Of a stretch of 64,000 nucleotides of DNA, positions 1 to 13,800 are shown piece by piece. This DNA is from Antedon mediterranea (taxonomy: Eukaryota; Echinodermata; Crinoidea; Comatulida; Antedonidae). The position numbers were made by a program, and so were the translations under genes. The notes under the pieces are model-generated. The model worked only from the letters and a program-made list of their open reading frames with translations, was not told the DNA's origin and searched no databases. The stretch lies in assembly GCF_964355755.1 (NCBI RefSeq), contig NC_092671.1, positions 26,784,070 through 26,848,069 on the forward strand. Reading direction: 5' to 3'. The first letter of the stretch is position 1; every line of letters begins with the position of its first letter.

Positions 1-91
1 TTTGTCCTCAACCTATCCCCTTAATGTTAATGTTGCACCACTTGTGCGGCGGATAACCAAACTCGTCAAGGTGACGAGTTACATGTCTAGT
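1..91 (+). mobile_element. 3' end of a Helitron-like element (upstream copy)
   Basis: The window opens inside a segment that recurs at 1532-1622 with two mismatches visible in 91 bases. It ends with a perfect 9-bp hairpin (stem AACTCGTCA, loop AGG, 60-80), then ACATGT and CTAGT (87-91). A short hairpin followed by CTRRT is the known 3' signature of Helitrons. Only the end of this copy is in the window, so its length is unknown. It lies in a CEP290 intron. Confidence 0.5.
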
Positions 92-1622
92 CTTTTTCTT
101 AATCTTCTTTCTTTCTGTATGATTTTTGTGTAACGCTTTTCTCTAAAACTTGCAAACATAACATTTTGTTAACTATGTTAACATTTTGACATTTATGTAA
201 CGTCGTCAAGCGAAGCTTTTCATGATGTTTACAATTGCGCAACGTGACGTACGCGCAATTTAACGATTTTCTCGTATTTAACATATGTCGAAAACCAATT
301 AACATTTTAAAGTGAAACTTTGCAAAAGTTTAATTTATATCATGCGCTAACTTTCTGTTGAAAAAAAATTGCGTGTTTTACACAAAGTTACGCGCGCACG
401 CGCATTTAAAATTTCAAAATGCGCAAAAATAATTTATAATCAACTTTCTACGCGTTTCATGTCGTTTTAAGCATGTCAACAATTCCCACGCGTGCGCACA
501 TTTCTACGTGTGCGGTGCGCACGTAGCATTGAAAACGTATTTTTTTCGCGTGATTTATGTTTTTCCAGCATTTTCTAGTAATTTTACCAAATTTTAAACA
601 ATTTCGACTTAAAGATACGTCATACGAGCACGTCGAATTGGACAATTTGCGCGCGTTTTTTATGAAAAGGTTAAAAAATTCGTTTAAAATATGCCTTTTT
701 TTAAACAGTCGTAATTTCTAAACTAGACGGTCAAATTTTTGTGGATGACATATTCTGGAAGTAGATGAGTTGTAGATATCGGATCAGGTATTAATATGGC
801 TAACCGGACATTGTGACGTCATCGTATGGCCACGCGAATATAAAATTTAGGATTTTGTATCTTTCGTCATAGCTCATCATATTGAATAGAGCGCATCTCC
901 ACTTATCCGTTTTCTATTTTCACCCCGATTTTGATATTGTCTAGGTCAATCAACTATCTTTCGCATGAGTTAAAAATATTTTAATTTTTTTGACGTCATC
1001 ATGCCTAAAAATTTATATCACGTGTGGCATCAATTTCATCTTTACAGTAAATTTTAATCTGTTATAGCTCGTAAGAATAAAATGTGATAATCACGATTAA
1101 AACTTTTTCTGGAAGCTATTGGATTGTAGATACGAAATTATGTAAAAATGTTGCCAATCGGATGTTGTGACGTCATCATATGGCCAGTTAAATAAAAAAG
1201 GTCGTATTTTCATCTTTTGCGTCATAATTCATTACATTTAAAAGAGCGCGCCTCAATATTTCACGTATTCAAATTTCTTCTACACGCTAATATGTTGTTG
1301 CTGAGATAATTTCCTTTCGGAATTGCTACCTTCGCGTTTCATTTTAAAACCGTCAACATGTTAAAAATTGCAATAAATAGCGGGTCCGTAATTTCACCTA
1401 TTCTACACTGTATGTGATATGGATACAGATTATACTGTGTATACTATATATGAATTTAAATAATAAAATTCAGCAATAACAACATATCATATTCTTCAGT
1501 TCAGGTCATAATGCCAACGTGAACACTTCCTTTTGTCCTCAACCTATCCCCTTAATGTTAATGTTGCACCACTTGCGCGGCGGATAACCAAACTCGTCAA
1601 AGTGACGAGTTACATGTCTAGT
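90..1622 (+). mobile_element. Candidate non-autonomous Helitron, about 1.5 kb
   Basis: This unit follows directly on the upstream copy and ends with the same 91-bp terminal segment (1532-1622): hairpin 1591-1611, then CTAGT at 1618-1622, then T, as expected for insertion between A and T. A TC dinucleotide sits at the start (91-92), so head-to-tail tandem units are plausible. No Rep/helicase reading frame is visible, so it would be non-autonomous. Inside, two diverged copies of one motif block lie at about 745-905 and 1105-1265. A CpG-rich part (about 205-660) resembles 24960-25400. Alternative: a non-Helitron tandem repeat that happens to carry a hairpin. Confidence 0.45.
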
Positions 1623-1873
1623 TTCAATTAGAATTTTATAAAATCATGTATAAGTCACACTGTGCAAATCTGGCGTCATAAAAAAAAAGAAAAGTTTAAG
1701 AGAAACGTCGCAAACAAAATAGCAGAAAGAAAGAAGAATAGTAAAAAATATAACTTGTCATGTCAATCAACCAATAGGGAAAATATTTTGTAGCTGTTAT
1801 TTTGATTAATTTGTTTGTTACTAAGATGAACCTGTTTTTTAATTATATATTATTAATTAATGTATACCTGTAG

Positions 1874-4800
1874 GAACAATTTGGGGATGTTCAAGATAAA
1901 CTGGACAGATGTAAACGGGAACTGAAAAGGGTCAAAGGTCGTGAAAAAGAAATTGAAACAAAATTGAATGACAATAATGAGGTATGAATTCACAAAGAAA
2001 AAAGTTCAAAATAAAGTGATAAATTTTGTTTGGGAAACAATATTGCTTTGTTTAAATTTTCTTAGGATTACATGATATTTCTGAGGATAAACTTATTTGA
2101 GCCTCTTACATCAGTTCTTGAATTATATGCACATGTGTCATTCAGTTTCTACATTAAATACTGGAGATTGTGCCTTAGTTTATTTAAATTCTGATTTTCA
2201 AGAAAGTTAAGGCTGTGTTCACACAGAATTATTGTACGCTGATCTGAAAACCAGAAGCTATATACTGTTTTAAGTTAATCTTAATCATATCCTAGTTACA
2301 ACAGACGTTTGTAGGTGTTTTTGTGATCGCAGTTTAAACTCTTTTGGTATAACTTGCTGTCATACTACTATACTCATACTCTATATCAAAGAACCAACAT
2401 GTTTGAACTTTGAACTTATTGATCTAGACAAAAGGCTGCACATGGAAAACAGAATGTATATTATGTAATAGTTTACACAGCTTTAGTACTGTTATTGTCA
2501 TTAACACAATTTACATGGCAGGTGTACATTTTAAGAGCCATTGTCTGTAAGAATCAAAGAAATATCAAAAAGAGTGGCAGACTCAAAAAAATCTACAAGC
2601 AGTGTTGCGAGAAACATAGGCATTTTTATAAAAAAAAAACATGATATATTAGTAAAAACATTTTATTTTCTTTGATTATTTGATTTGAAACTCATTGGTC
2701 AGAAAATTCTTAATGTTTTATATAGTTCTAATTGTGTTGTGAGAAAAAAAAAATATTTTTAATTATAGATTCTGTAATTCCCAGTTTTAATGTCATTTTA
2801 TAGGTTATATCCTCTGGAAATTTGAATAAATTATCAGATCGTTGTGAATTTTAATCTTTGCAACAGATTACTCCTCTCTTATTTTGAAGCTCCTCTTTCA
2901 TTTGTTTACTTCTTTTATTTGCTAACCTAAGCAGATCCCACATGCCCATCCACCACCACTTTCGACTACCACCCCTCCTCCCCCCCCTCCCCCCCCCCCC
3001 CCCCCCCGACAATAACCACAAAAAGATAAACTGCAACACACTTTGGTCGATCATCCACTATAGAGTGTCAAATGCATGCATTCAAGCACCACCCACACTG
3101 CCGCTACCATCATAGATAGGACATAAAGTTAAGTTTTTAGACCCTCGCCTTCAACCCCCTAACTATTTCAAAGTCCTGGATCCACCACTTTCCCCTCCCC
3201 AAAATAGAACCAATCAAAAGTCAATGATATACTCAGGTATGTTAATGCTACATAACAAATATTGAAGCCCTGATGTGAAATTTCATTTCATTTAAGGTCA
3301 GCATGTAAAATATCACACTTTTTTTTATTAAATATTGGTTGTAAATTCTATATTTTTTTACTGTGATGGTTGGATTCAGTATTAATTAATAATTATCTGA
3401 TAATTATTTAATTTCCCTTAGTTATGCATAGCAACAGTTACTATGGTAACTAAAATTGAAATATTCTTTAGATTTTGCATTATCTTATACAAATTTAAAT
3501 TTGTAGATTATTAGCAGGCATGCCTTATTTGCATTTTGAAATTACCGTTTCACAAGGTCATATTCGTAAGCACTTTCTTCTGTGATTATTTTTATTCTTG
3601 AAAACCCCATATTTTATTTACAGCGGGCACCTCCCGTAAGCGGCCACTTCCCTTAACGGACGCACTTTGAAAAGCCTGTTTGTTCTTCCTATCTAATTAG
3701 TGCATTTGATGCTTACCGTAAGCAGCTGCGGGCACCTTTTTATATACTAAAAATGAGATTTTTTGTAATCGGCCAATCGAAAAATGTGATACTTATTGCA
3801 TGGACCTATGAATTAGAGGTGCATGTTTATTGTATTTCTTTATATATTAGCTTTATTTTGAAGAGGTTTTAAAAACATTACTGTGAAGAGATGAGAAAAC
3901 TACACAGATTTTGACCAACCATTTTTCATATGATAAAAGCTTTTAAAATGTGTCTGAAAATGCTAAAAAATACTAAACCACCTGATTATAAATAATAATA
4001 GGCCTACAATTATCTGGAAAATTGAGAGGCTCGTTTCGTTAAGAATATCGTATATAGCCATAATACGTGATTTTGGCCCTTTATCGGCAGAACCTCCCGT
4101 AAGGGGTCACCGCCCGTAAGTAGTCATGAAACCCCATATTGAAAATATTGTACTTGGTTACGTATAGAAACAGTTGCTACAATACACTATAGGTAAAATG
4201 TTGATGTCATTTGACCTCAATATGTAAAATTTTTTTTTTTTTCATGAAAACTCCATATTTAATTTTTTTTTAAATATCCTTAGTTACGTAAACAGGCTTA
4301 AGATAACACTAAATGTCAATTTTTTACCTTTAATCAGATTTGTCAAGACTTTCTTTCTGAGATTATTAGGATTCAGTATTTAAAGTAAATTTGGCAAAAA
4401 GTAGAAATGTAAAACCAGGGAGTTACAACTCCCTGGTAAAACTATGTAGAAAAAAGGTTTTGTATTTATGAAAAACCCCTTATTTTTTTGAAATTTTCGC
4501 ATAGAAACAGTTACTATGGTAAAATGTTGACCTCATTTGACCTCAAAATGAATGAATTTACAAGGTCAAGTTTGTCATTAATAGAATGCAGTAGAAGTAA
4601 AATTGAGAAAAATTACAAATGCAATCAATTATTTGTATTATAAAAACGCCATTTCTTAAGTTTTTAAAAAAATTACTTTCCTTAGTTACACATAGAAATG
4701 GTTGCTAAGGTAACACTATAGGTAAAAAATGAAAATTGTTGAGAATTTTTATGAACTATCTTGTAAATTTTGATCAAACATTAATAGTTGTAGTAAAGTG

Positions 4801-7800
4801 GGGACCTGTCCTGTTTTGCATTCTGACCCCTTTTGACCTCAAATAACCTATTTACAAGGTCAGATTTTTTGGGAGGTCTTTCTGTATCTCTTTACACAAA
4901 ATAGATTTAAAAATTTATAAAAACCATTGACGCAATTATTTCAAAGTTTAACATAATTTTCCATCAACTAAATATTTCAATGCAAAATACTGTTTTTCTG
5001 GCAATTAATTGAAATAAATCTGGCAACACATTCTCCTATTTTATCTAAACTATTCGTATGACTCTAGTAGCATTATGACAAGCCACATATACATTTTATT
5101 AGCCATATTTAAATTGTGTTTCATGTGTTTTGTTTGTTGATATTTTGTTTGTATTTTTTTTGTATTTTTCGTATTTTCCTGGCAACACAAAACCTATGTA
5201 CGAAATTTACCCCAGTGTTTTTTTCGTGGTTATTGTTGACAAACCTATTGACTATCAAATTAAAAAACCTCATTAATTTAAAAACACCACTTTGGAAGTT
5301 ATAGGTACGTTTATGAGGTATACTTTTATAAAAAAAAATATTTGTTTAAAACACCCCTTTTTAAAATAATGGTACCAACCAAACTCCATTTTGTATTTTT
5401 TTTTTCTACATTAAATGGAACTCAATACATTTTGTTTACACTGCTATAAACAAAAACTGTATACTGTAAGTATTTTTGGTTAAAATAAGTATACAAGTTT
5501 GTACTTTTTCACTATAGAAAATCTGTGAAAAAATGGCAAAAACATCAACATTTTGATAATTGACCGTTGTCATGGCAACGGAGGCTAAAAATTAAAATGA
5601 ATGTTGTAGATATGCTTTTTATTGAAATGTCTATTCATGGTAAAAATTTGAGAGAAATCCATTTTTTTACATCTGCCACCAAATCTTTGATTTTTACAGA
5701 CAATGGCTCTTAAGTCTTTGGCAATTTTTTCTTATTGCTAAATATTAACCAATGCATGATAAGGGTTGGGATGTGATGTAAATATCTTGTAGTCCATGGG
5801 ATTTAGCTAAACAATTACCCCAATGCATGATAAGGGTTGGGATGTGATGTAAATCTCTTGTAGTCCATGGGATTTAGCTAAAAAATTACCCAATGCATGA
5901 TAATGGTTGGGATGTGATGTCAATCTCTTGTAGTCCATGGGATTTAGCTAAAAAATTACCCCAATGCCTGATAATGGTTGGGATGTGATGTCAATCTCTT
6001 GTAGTCCATGGGATTTAGCTAAACAATTACCCCAATGCATGATAAGGGTTGGGATGTGATGTAAATCTCTTGTAGTCCATGGGATTTAGCTAAAAAATTA
6101 CCCAATGCATGATAATGGTTGGGATGTGATGTCAATCTCTTGTAGTCCATGGGATTTAGCTAAAAAATTACCCCAATGCCTCATAATGGTTGGGATGTGA
6201 TGTCAATCTCTTGTAGTCCATGGGATTTAGCAAAAAAATTACCCCAATGCATGATAATGGTTGGGATGTGATGTCAATCTCCATGGGATTTAGCTAAAAA
6301 ATTACCCCAATGCATGATAAGGGTTGGAATGCGATGTAAATCTCTTGTAGTCCATGGGATTTAGCTAAACAATTACCCCAATGCATGATAAGGGTTGGAA
6401 TGTGATGTAAATTTCTTGTAGTCCATGGGATTTAGCTAAACAATTACCCCAATGCATGATAAAGGGTTGGAATGTGATGTAAATCTCTTGTAGTCCATGG
6501 GATTTAGCTAAACAATTACCCCAATGCATGATAAGGGTTGGAATGTGATGTAAATCTCTTGTAGTCCATGGGATTTAGCTAAACAATTACCCCAATGCAT
6601 GATAAGGGTTGGAATGTGATGTAAATCTCTTGTAGTCCATGGGATTTAGCTAAACAATTACCCTTTTTGAAAACTAATTGCAAAAAGTTTTTTATATGAA
6701 ATAGGTATTCTGTATGGTCCAAAAAACCTATTTCATATAAAAAACCATTTCTTGCAATTAGTTAGATTTAAAAGTCAATTTCCCATTGACTATTGGTTAA
6801 GGAGGTATTTAAGTGGTATGAATTTGAGATTTATAATGTTTAAACCTGTTATAGGCAAACCATATGAGTTCTCCTTTATAATGTTATTAACTGTATAATG
6901 TTCTTTATTAATTTTGTTAATGGACTTTTCAGGAGATACGCAAGAAAAATGCATTAATCGATGATTTGAAGGATGAAAGAATAAGATTAAAAGCTGAAAT
7001 CGAGGAACTGGAAAAAGACACAGATTTGGTAGGTAATAATATTAAATAATAAAGACAAAAATACTTTTTCAGGGTTGCCCTAAGGTTTCATTGCCCTGAC
7101 AATATTTTAACCAAGCCCACATGCTTTTTATAGTGATTTGAGTTTTAATTAGTTACAGTAGCCATAATAAGTTTTAGAGATATATTATTATGATTTACAA
7201 TTGCATATTTCTAAGTTTTGTATAAACAATGCACATTATTATACAAACACTTTTATATCCCTAGAATGTAACTGCTGTCAGTACCACTAATTTGATAAAT
7301 ATAATGCTTATCTCTTTTCAAAAGAACCATCAAGCAAGCAGCTGGTATACTTCATCTTGTAGAATGGATAACTTGCAATAAGCAAAACTAGAAAAATTCA
7401 ACGGTTATCTTTCCTACCACACCCTTATATAACTATAACATGGAAGTCTTCATTGTTATAAATCATATAATGATTAGGATTAGTGTACAATACTAGCTTG
7501 GAGAAACTTGATCTAAAATGAATTGTGGTTTAGGAATATTTATTACTTTAGGTTGCCCTTTGAGATGTAGGTAGTGAAATTCTAAATGCCCAACATGATT
7601 TTTTAATTGCCCAGGACATTTTTGCCAATGGGAATGTATTAGCTATACAGTAAATGAAAGATAACACATCAAAAAGAATGACTCATGAATCCAAAGAGTG
7701 CACAACAAAGTTTAAAATAATGGGTGGGCTTTTGACACCAGTGTGTTGAACAAAGAGCCAGCCCATAACAAAAAGTCTTAGTAGATATAGCTCTATATCT

Positions 7801-10800
7801 ATTAGCCTTATAAGTTATCGCCTTAATAGATATAGCTCTATAACTATCTAAGCACCTACTAATAAGTAGATTTTAGGCAGATTTTAGATAGGTCCTAATA
7901 GGTTTTACCTCATTAGCATAATTCAAAACCCCCATTAATAGTATTAGATAGATTTTTCACTATTTTTAATCTGTGAGTAACACAGTTGTATACATCTATC
8001 TATTGTCTACTTATAATAGCTATACCAAGGGCTACCAGCGACCTATTAATAGACATAAACAAACTGATAATAGCCAGTAACTGTTAATAAACTATCTATT
8101 TTATACAATAGATAGATATGGACTACCAGATAGCTATTAGAAATCTATGAGTATCATATCTATCAACTGTCTACTTATAATAGCTATACTATCAATAGAC
8201 TGTTAACAAATAATTAATAGCCAGTAACTATTAATCAACTATCTCTTTTTTATAGCTGGGAAGTAGTCATTCCATCGTTGACTCATTGAGTTAAAATCCT
8301 TAGTAGGCGAGATAAAAAGGTCTACTTAAAAACTATTAGGGCTACTAAAAATAGAACTATTTCTACTTACGACTACTTAAATCTACTAATTTTTTTTTGC
8401 TATGGGAGAGTATACTAATTCAATTGTCTGTCATGCAACATTTCATAGTTTATTTGTTGTTAAAACATTATACTTTAATGTGAAATGTTGACATTTTTTT
8501 TCTAATTTATATTAAATGAATATATTCCATCTGCACCAATAAATTGTCCAGTGACCACATATTGGTCTTGATAAGTTGTTGTTTATACTGGGTATGATTT
8601 CAATTTCTATAAAGCTACACAATATTTTACAATAATTATAATCAATGTTTTTTGTTTTTTTTTGGAAAGTTTTTTTTAAACTGGTACTGACTACTGGGTA
8701 TAGGACAATTATTTGTTTAAAATTACTTAATAAAATCTAGTTTGTTTTATCAACCTATGGAAAGGGCATATAGATATATTGAACAAACAAAGCAATATAT
8801 AATTTTATAAAAGAATTTACAGCGCATACTAAAATTAAAAGTAGTAATAATTATAACTTAAGTTACAACCTTTTGAAAAAGTAATTTTAAATTGATTTCT
8901 TTTAATATTTCATTAATCAAAATAATAATTCAATTGTTGGTTTAGAAACCTGTCCATGATGAAAACAGTACAAAGACAGTTGATTTGCAGAAGAAAATCC
9001 GAATTTTAGAACGGAAATTGAATGAAGTGGATACTAGTAAAGTCGAGAAAGGTACATCTAAGAAAGAAGAGGTTAGTATAAATATGATAAAGTATTTAAA
9101 TATTAAAATAATATATACTGGCCGAAGATATGATTCTGTACATTAATGCTGTGAATGTGAACATTGAATAGACACATTTGTTTCCACACGGATTTGTTCA
9201 AATTAAGTCATCAGCAAAATTGACCAAGAAAGGTCCAATAAAATCTGAGAGAAAACATGGCATGGATAAGCGAGATGCGCTTTATTGTGATGATCTATGA
9301 TGAAAGAGAAAAAATCCTATTTTAAAAATTCAGGTGGCCATATGATAACGTTACCAAATTTTGTATGCCAAATTGTACAAGAATTCATCTACAACTCATT
9401 GGCTTCCATGATGTAAGTTTAACAAAAATTGGGGATCCTCACCTTTCATTCTAAAGAGCTATAAGATTTAAAATTGACTAGCTTATCGATTTGAATAGCT
9501 TAGCATGAACATATGTTTTTATTTCACATTTTGATAAAAATGAAAGGAATTTATTATGTAGGGTTATCGATTTGAATAGCTTAGCATGAACATGTGTTTT
9601 TATTTCAAATTTTGATGAAAATGAATTTATTATGTAGTAGGGTGTGACTAACAATCAAGTGAAAAATTTACTTGCTGTTTTGACGTAGAATGTGCACAAA
9701 TATTTGTGTACAAATGTATTTTTTGTGTTTATATTGTATATTGACCCTTGACCTGAAGTTTATATAGTGAATTTTTGTAATTGATATCTGACAAGCAGTT
9801 ATAAAAATATGTTTGATATTTAAGCTGAATTCACAAATTGATGCCTTGATGACGTCACTGTTGAATGATCACGCTTAAAAGCTTATCATGGCCAATTTTT
9901 ATTGATGAGAAAAATTATTGAGATTCAATTTTTTTAGATAATTGGAGCACACAAATCTATACAGAAAGTAAAAAGAAGACTATGATTTCATATTACAATA
10001 ATAATATTTGATATTTTTTAAGATGACCTAAAAGTATGTGCATCACATCATAGAGATATTATAGTTCACTATAATATCTCTATGATCACATAAACCAACA
10101 AACCTTAAGGCATGAAATAATCTTGGAAGATTTTTATACAGAGGATATTTTTGTTGTATTATTTGCCCTGTGAGGTGTTTTCCCTAAATACAGTAATAAA
10201 TATAAAGCACAGTGTTCAGTTATATCGTTTATTATAGTTCCATGGTTCCAGCACAGCATACAAAGTTGTTATTGATAAATCACAAAAACATGTTTCATTG
10301 TATTCCTGCCCTGGGGGAGTGATTGTTCTATAACAAGGCTAATTCAACCATTTAGAAAATCGTGAAATTAGTATGTAAAATCTGTTACCAAGATGTGTTG
10401 TTCTTTTTTTAAATACGTATAAAAAAAAGAAGCAAAGAAATTTCCAAATTTTAACAATGCTAATTATTTATTGTGTCACCTAAATACATCATGTAGCTAT
10501 CAGAAATGAAATTTGTCCATAAAATCAGGAGCTGAGTTCCCCCTTTTTGAAATTACAAACTACCTTTATATATCTATTACAAACTACCTTTATATATCTA
10601 TTACAAACTACCTTTATATATCTATTACAAACTACCTTTATATATCTATTACAAACTACCTTTATATATCTATTACAAACTACCTTCATATATCTATTAC
10701 AAACTACCTTTATATATCTATTACAAACTACCTTTATATATCTATTACAAACTACCTTTATATATCTATTACAAACTACCTTTATATATCTATTACAAAC

Positions 10801-13800
10801 TACCTTTATATATCTATTACAAACTACCTTTATATATCTATTACAAACTACCTTTATATATCTATTACAAACTACCTTTATATATCTATTACAAACTACC
10901 TTTATATATCTATTACAAACTACCTTTATATATCTATTACAAACTACCTTTATATATCTATTTTTGTACAGACTATTAATACTATACATTAGAACCCTGT
11001 AGGACACTTTCGGGACACAAAAATGATGTGTAGAAAAAAACATATGTATATAAATGTATGCAAAAATGAACAATAATTAATTAAGAAATTCGGAAGAATT
11101 GAACATTTAGTAGGCAACATTTCATATCATAATTATTATCATAATATCATGCTATCCATTTTTGTATTAATAATTATTTGATGTTTTTTTGATGGAAACA
11201 AAATATTGTCCCTTTAATAGCGGTTGAATCAATCATTTGGCACACTCAAATGTGTCCATGTCTCCTTAATAATAGGGGTGTCCCTGAGTAGTGATTGTCT
11301 GTAGTGTTAAAACATACTGTATATTGTCCTATTTTCGTCAGAAAGTGTCCACTTAATAAGGGTGTCCAAAAGTGGGGTTTGTTCTACTGTATTTTTTGTA
11401 GCACGGAATCAGCCTGTAAATGTGTAGTATTTTGCTATGCACTTGCAAAAAAAGTCCCTGTGTATGTAAATTTATTATGATCATCTGATTTTTCCCAAAA
11501 TAATTTTATAGGTCATATTAAGTTAAGAAATATAAAATATGGGCCTTTCATGCATTACAAAGTGTTCATTTTGTATGTAATTAACTACTAGGCCTATATA
11601 AAACAAATCCGGACCTGGAAATACTAGTGAACACATGTAAAACTCAACAAAGGATTTGATTTTAAAACATGCTTCCTGCCTTGGGGCAAACCATGCAATT
11701 GCAAATCTAGCTCCATTGCTAAGTAAATAGAACTTCAAAACTCACCTTGTTGGTGTATTATTTTTTCTTTCTTCGCTAATAGTAATACATTTAATAACAG
11801 TCCGTTTTATGTTTTTTTTAATGTATTTTCCCACCTATTACTGTAAATGAAAATATGGTCATTGATCAACCAGTGTGGCCAGCGATGGAAACAAAATTAT
11901 GCTAGGTGGCAGCATAACATTATGCTAGGCACAATTATGGCCAAAATGGCACAAAAACAATGTACAGTATCAGAGGGTGTTATATGTTTTATGTACCACA
12001 AAAGTGAAAGGCAAAAAATATAAATTATATTATATTCAACATGTTTAAATAAAAAGCAATACAACAACATTTAACAGATGTTTATGTTTGCTATAAATTA
12101 ATGTTTTTTTATCCTATACAATAGCAAAAGATGCAGTTTTTCTTAACTTGAGAAAATTTATCAAATTAATGGAAAGATTGTAATTCATTAATTTCTTTTT
12201 TTTTATAGATATTACATCCATAAAAAACAAAGGAAAACCTTATACATCGCAACCTAAAATATTAATTTATAAAGGATGATTGGGAGTACGGTACATTGCA
12301 GGCTATGGTTTTAAATTACAACTATAATTATTCTCTTTTTACAACTATGAATTTGTTGAAAGGATGCATATTTTTTTCTTCCAATTTAGTTTCATTTGTT
12401 TATATGATTTTAATTATGAAACAGAACATTAGCACTTTTACATTTATAAGAAAACGCAACATATTACTGTATTTTTATTGGCCGATTACAGAAATCACTG
12501 CAGTGTGCGTCAATATGATTAAGACCTTGCCTGTTCTTTTCATTGTGAGAAAGATAATAATTCAATTTATGGTCATGTATTTCTGCAATTCTAGTAAGTA
12601 GTAGTAAGTTGGTTATCAGCCAATTATCGCTAACTGGGTAAAATCAAACTTTTCCAATTAATAACTATACTAGTTTGTTTGCTTGTGCTTATTTAAAAAC
12701 TCATTATCATCGATCTTCATAATTTTTTTAAATATTGGAAAAGCTGTTTTGTATTGGTGGTCTATTTATTTGTTTATGTATTTGTGGAAGTGTAATAAAT
12801 ATATTAAACTATTAAACTATTAAATACATGAATATAATTATGAACAAAAATAAAATAAATTAACTCTCTAAGTTCTAAGGAAGAGATAGATTTTGTATGG
12901 TTTTCCATTATACTGTTGCTATTCCACACTTACATATGAGGTATCAAAATGCACTGGCATTGGGCTTGAAACTAAACTACTACAGGTATTTTTGTTAGAT
13001 TATAAAGTAAAACTTATTTCAAGGATATGAACTTACTTCTAATTGTAAAAAAACCGATTTGAATCTTTACACTTATAGTCTGGCATTGAAGTTGCAAGGT
13101 GGGAAGAAAAGAAGAAATGGGAAAAAAGAGTTGAAAGTTTGCAGAGCAAATTAAAAGAAAAAGAAAAAGATACAGAAAAATTGAAGAAGAATAATGAAAT
13201 GTTAAAAGAAGCACTTAACAGGTTTGTCTATTATATTGTACATAATTATAAATTAATATCAAATTATGCCTTATAACAATTTATGATTATATTTTTATAA
13301 TATATTCAAATAAAAAAAATGTTGTTTGCAAAAAAATCTTCCATTTTCCTTAACATTTTTTATTTTTTTTTGCATTTAAACATTTATTTACTTTCACTGA
13401 CAGTAAAAAAATAAAGAAGATACATAATATGACAAAGTAACATTTAAAGAATGCTTGATGCCTATGAAGGAGGACATAAAATAAAGTGACATAGTAACAT
13501 TTAAAGAATGCTTGATGCCTATGAAGGAGGACATAAAATAAAGTGACATAGTAACATTTAAAGAATGCTTGATGCCTATGAAGGAGGACATAAAATAAAG
13601 TGACATAGTAACATTTAAAGAATGCTTGATGTCTATGAAGGAGGACATAAAATAAAGTGACATAGTAACATTTAAAGAATGCTTGATGCCTATGAAGGAG
13701 GACATAAAATAAAGTGACATAGTAACATTTAAAGAATGCTTGATGCCTATGAAGGAGGACATAAAATAAAGTGACATAGTAACATTTAAAGAATGCTTGA

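Noticed and set aside
2851-3054. Glycine-rich minus-strand frame
   Set aside because: It is a reading of the poly-C tract and has no coding context.
10513-11073. Long repetitive reading frames on both strands
   Set aside because: They arise from the 24-bp tandem unit, which is a multiple of three and stop-free in several frames. There is no splice or start context and they lie in a CEP290 intron.
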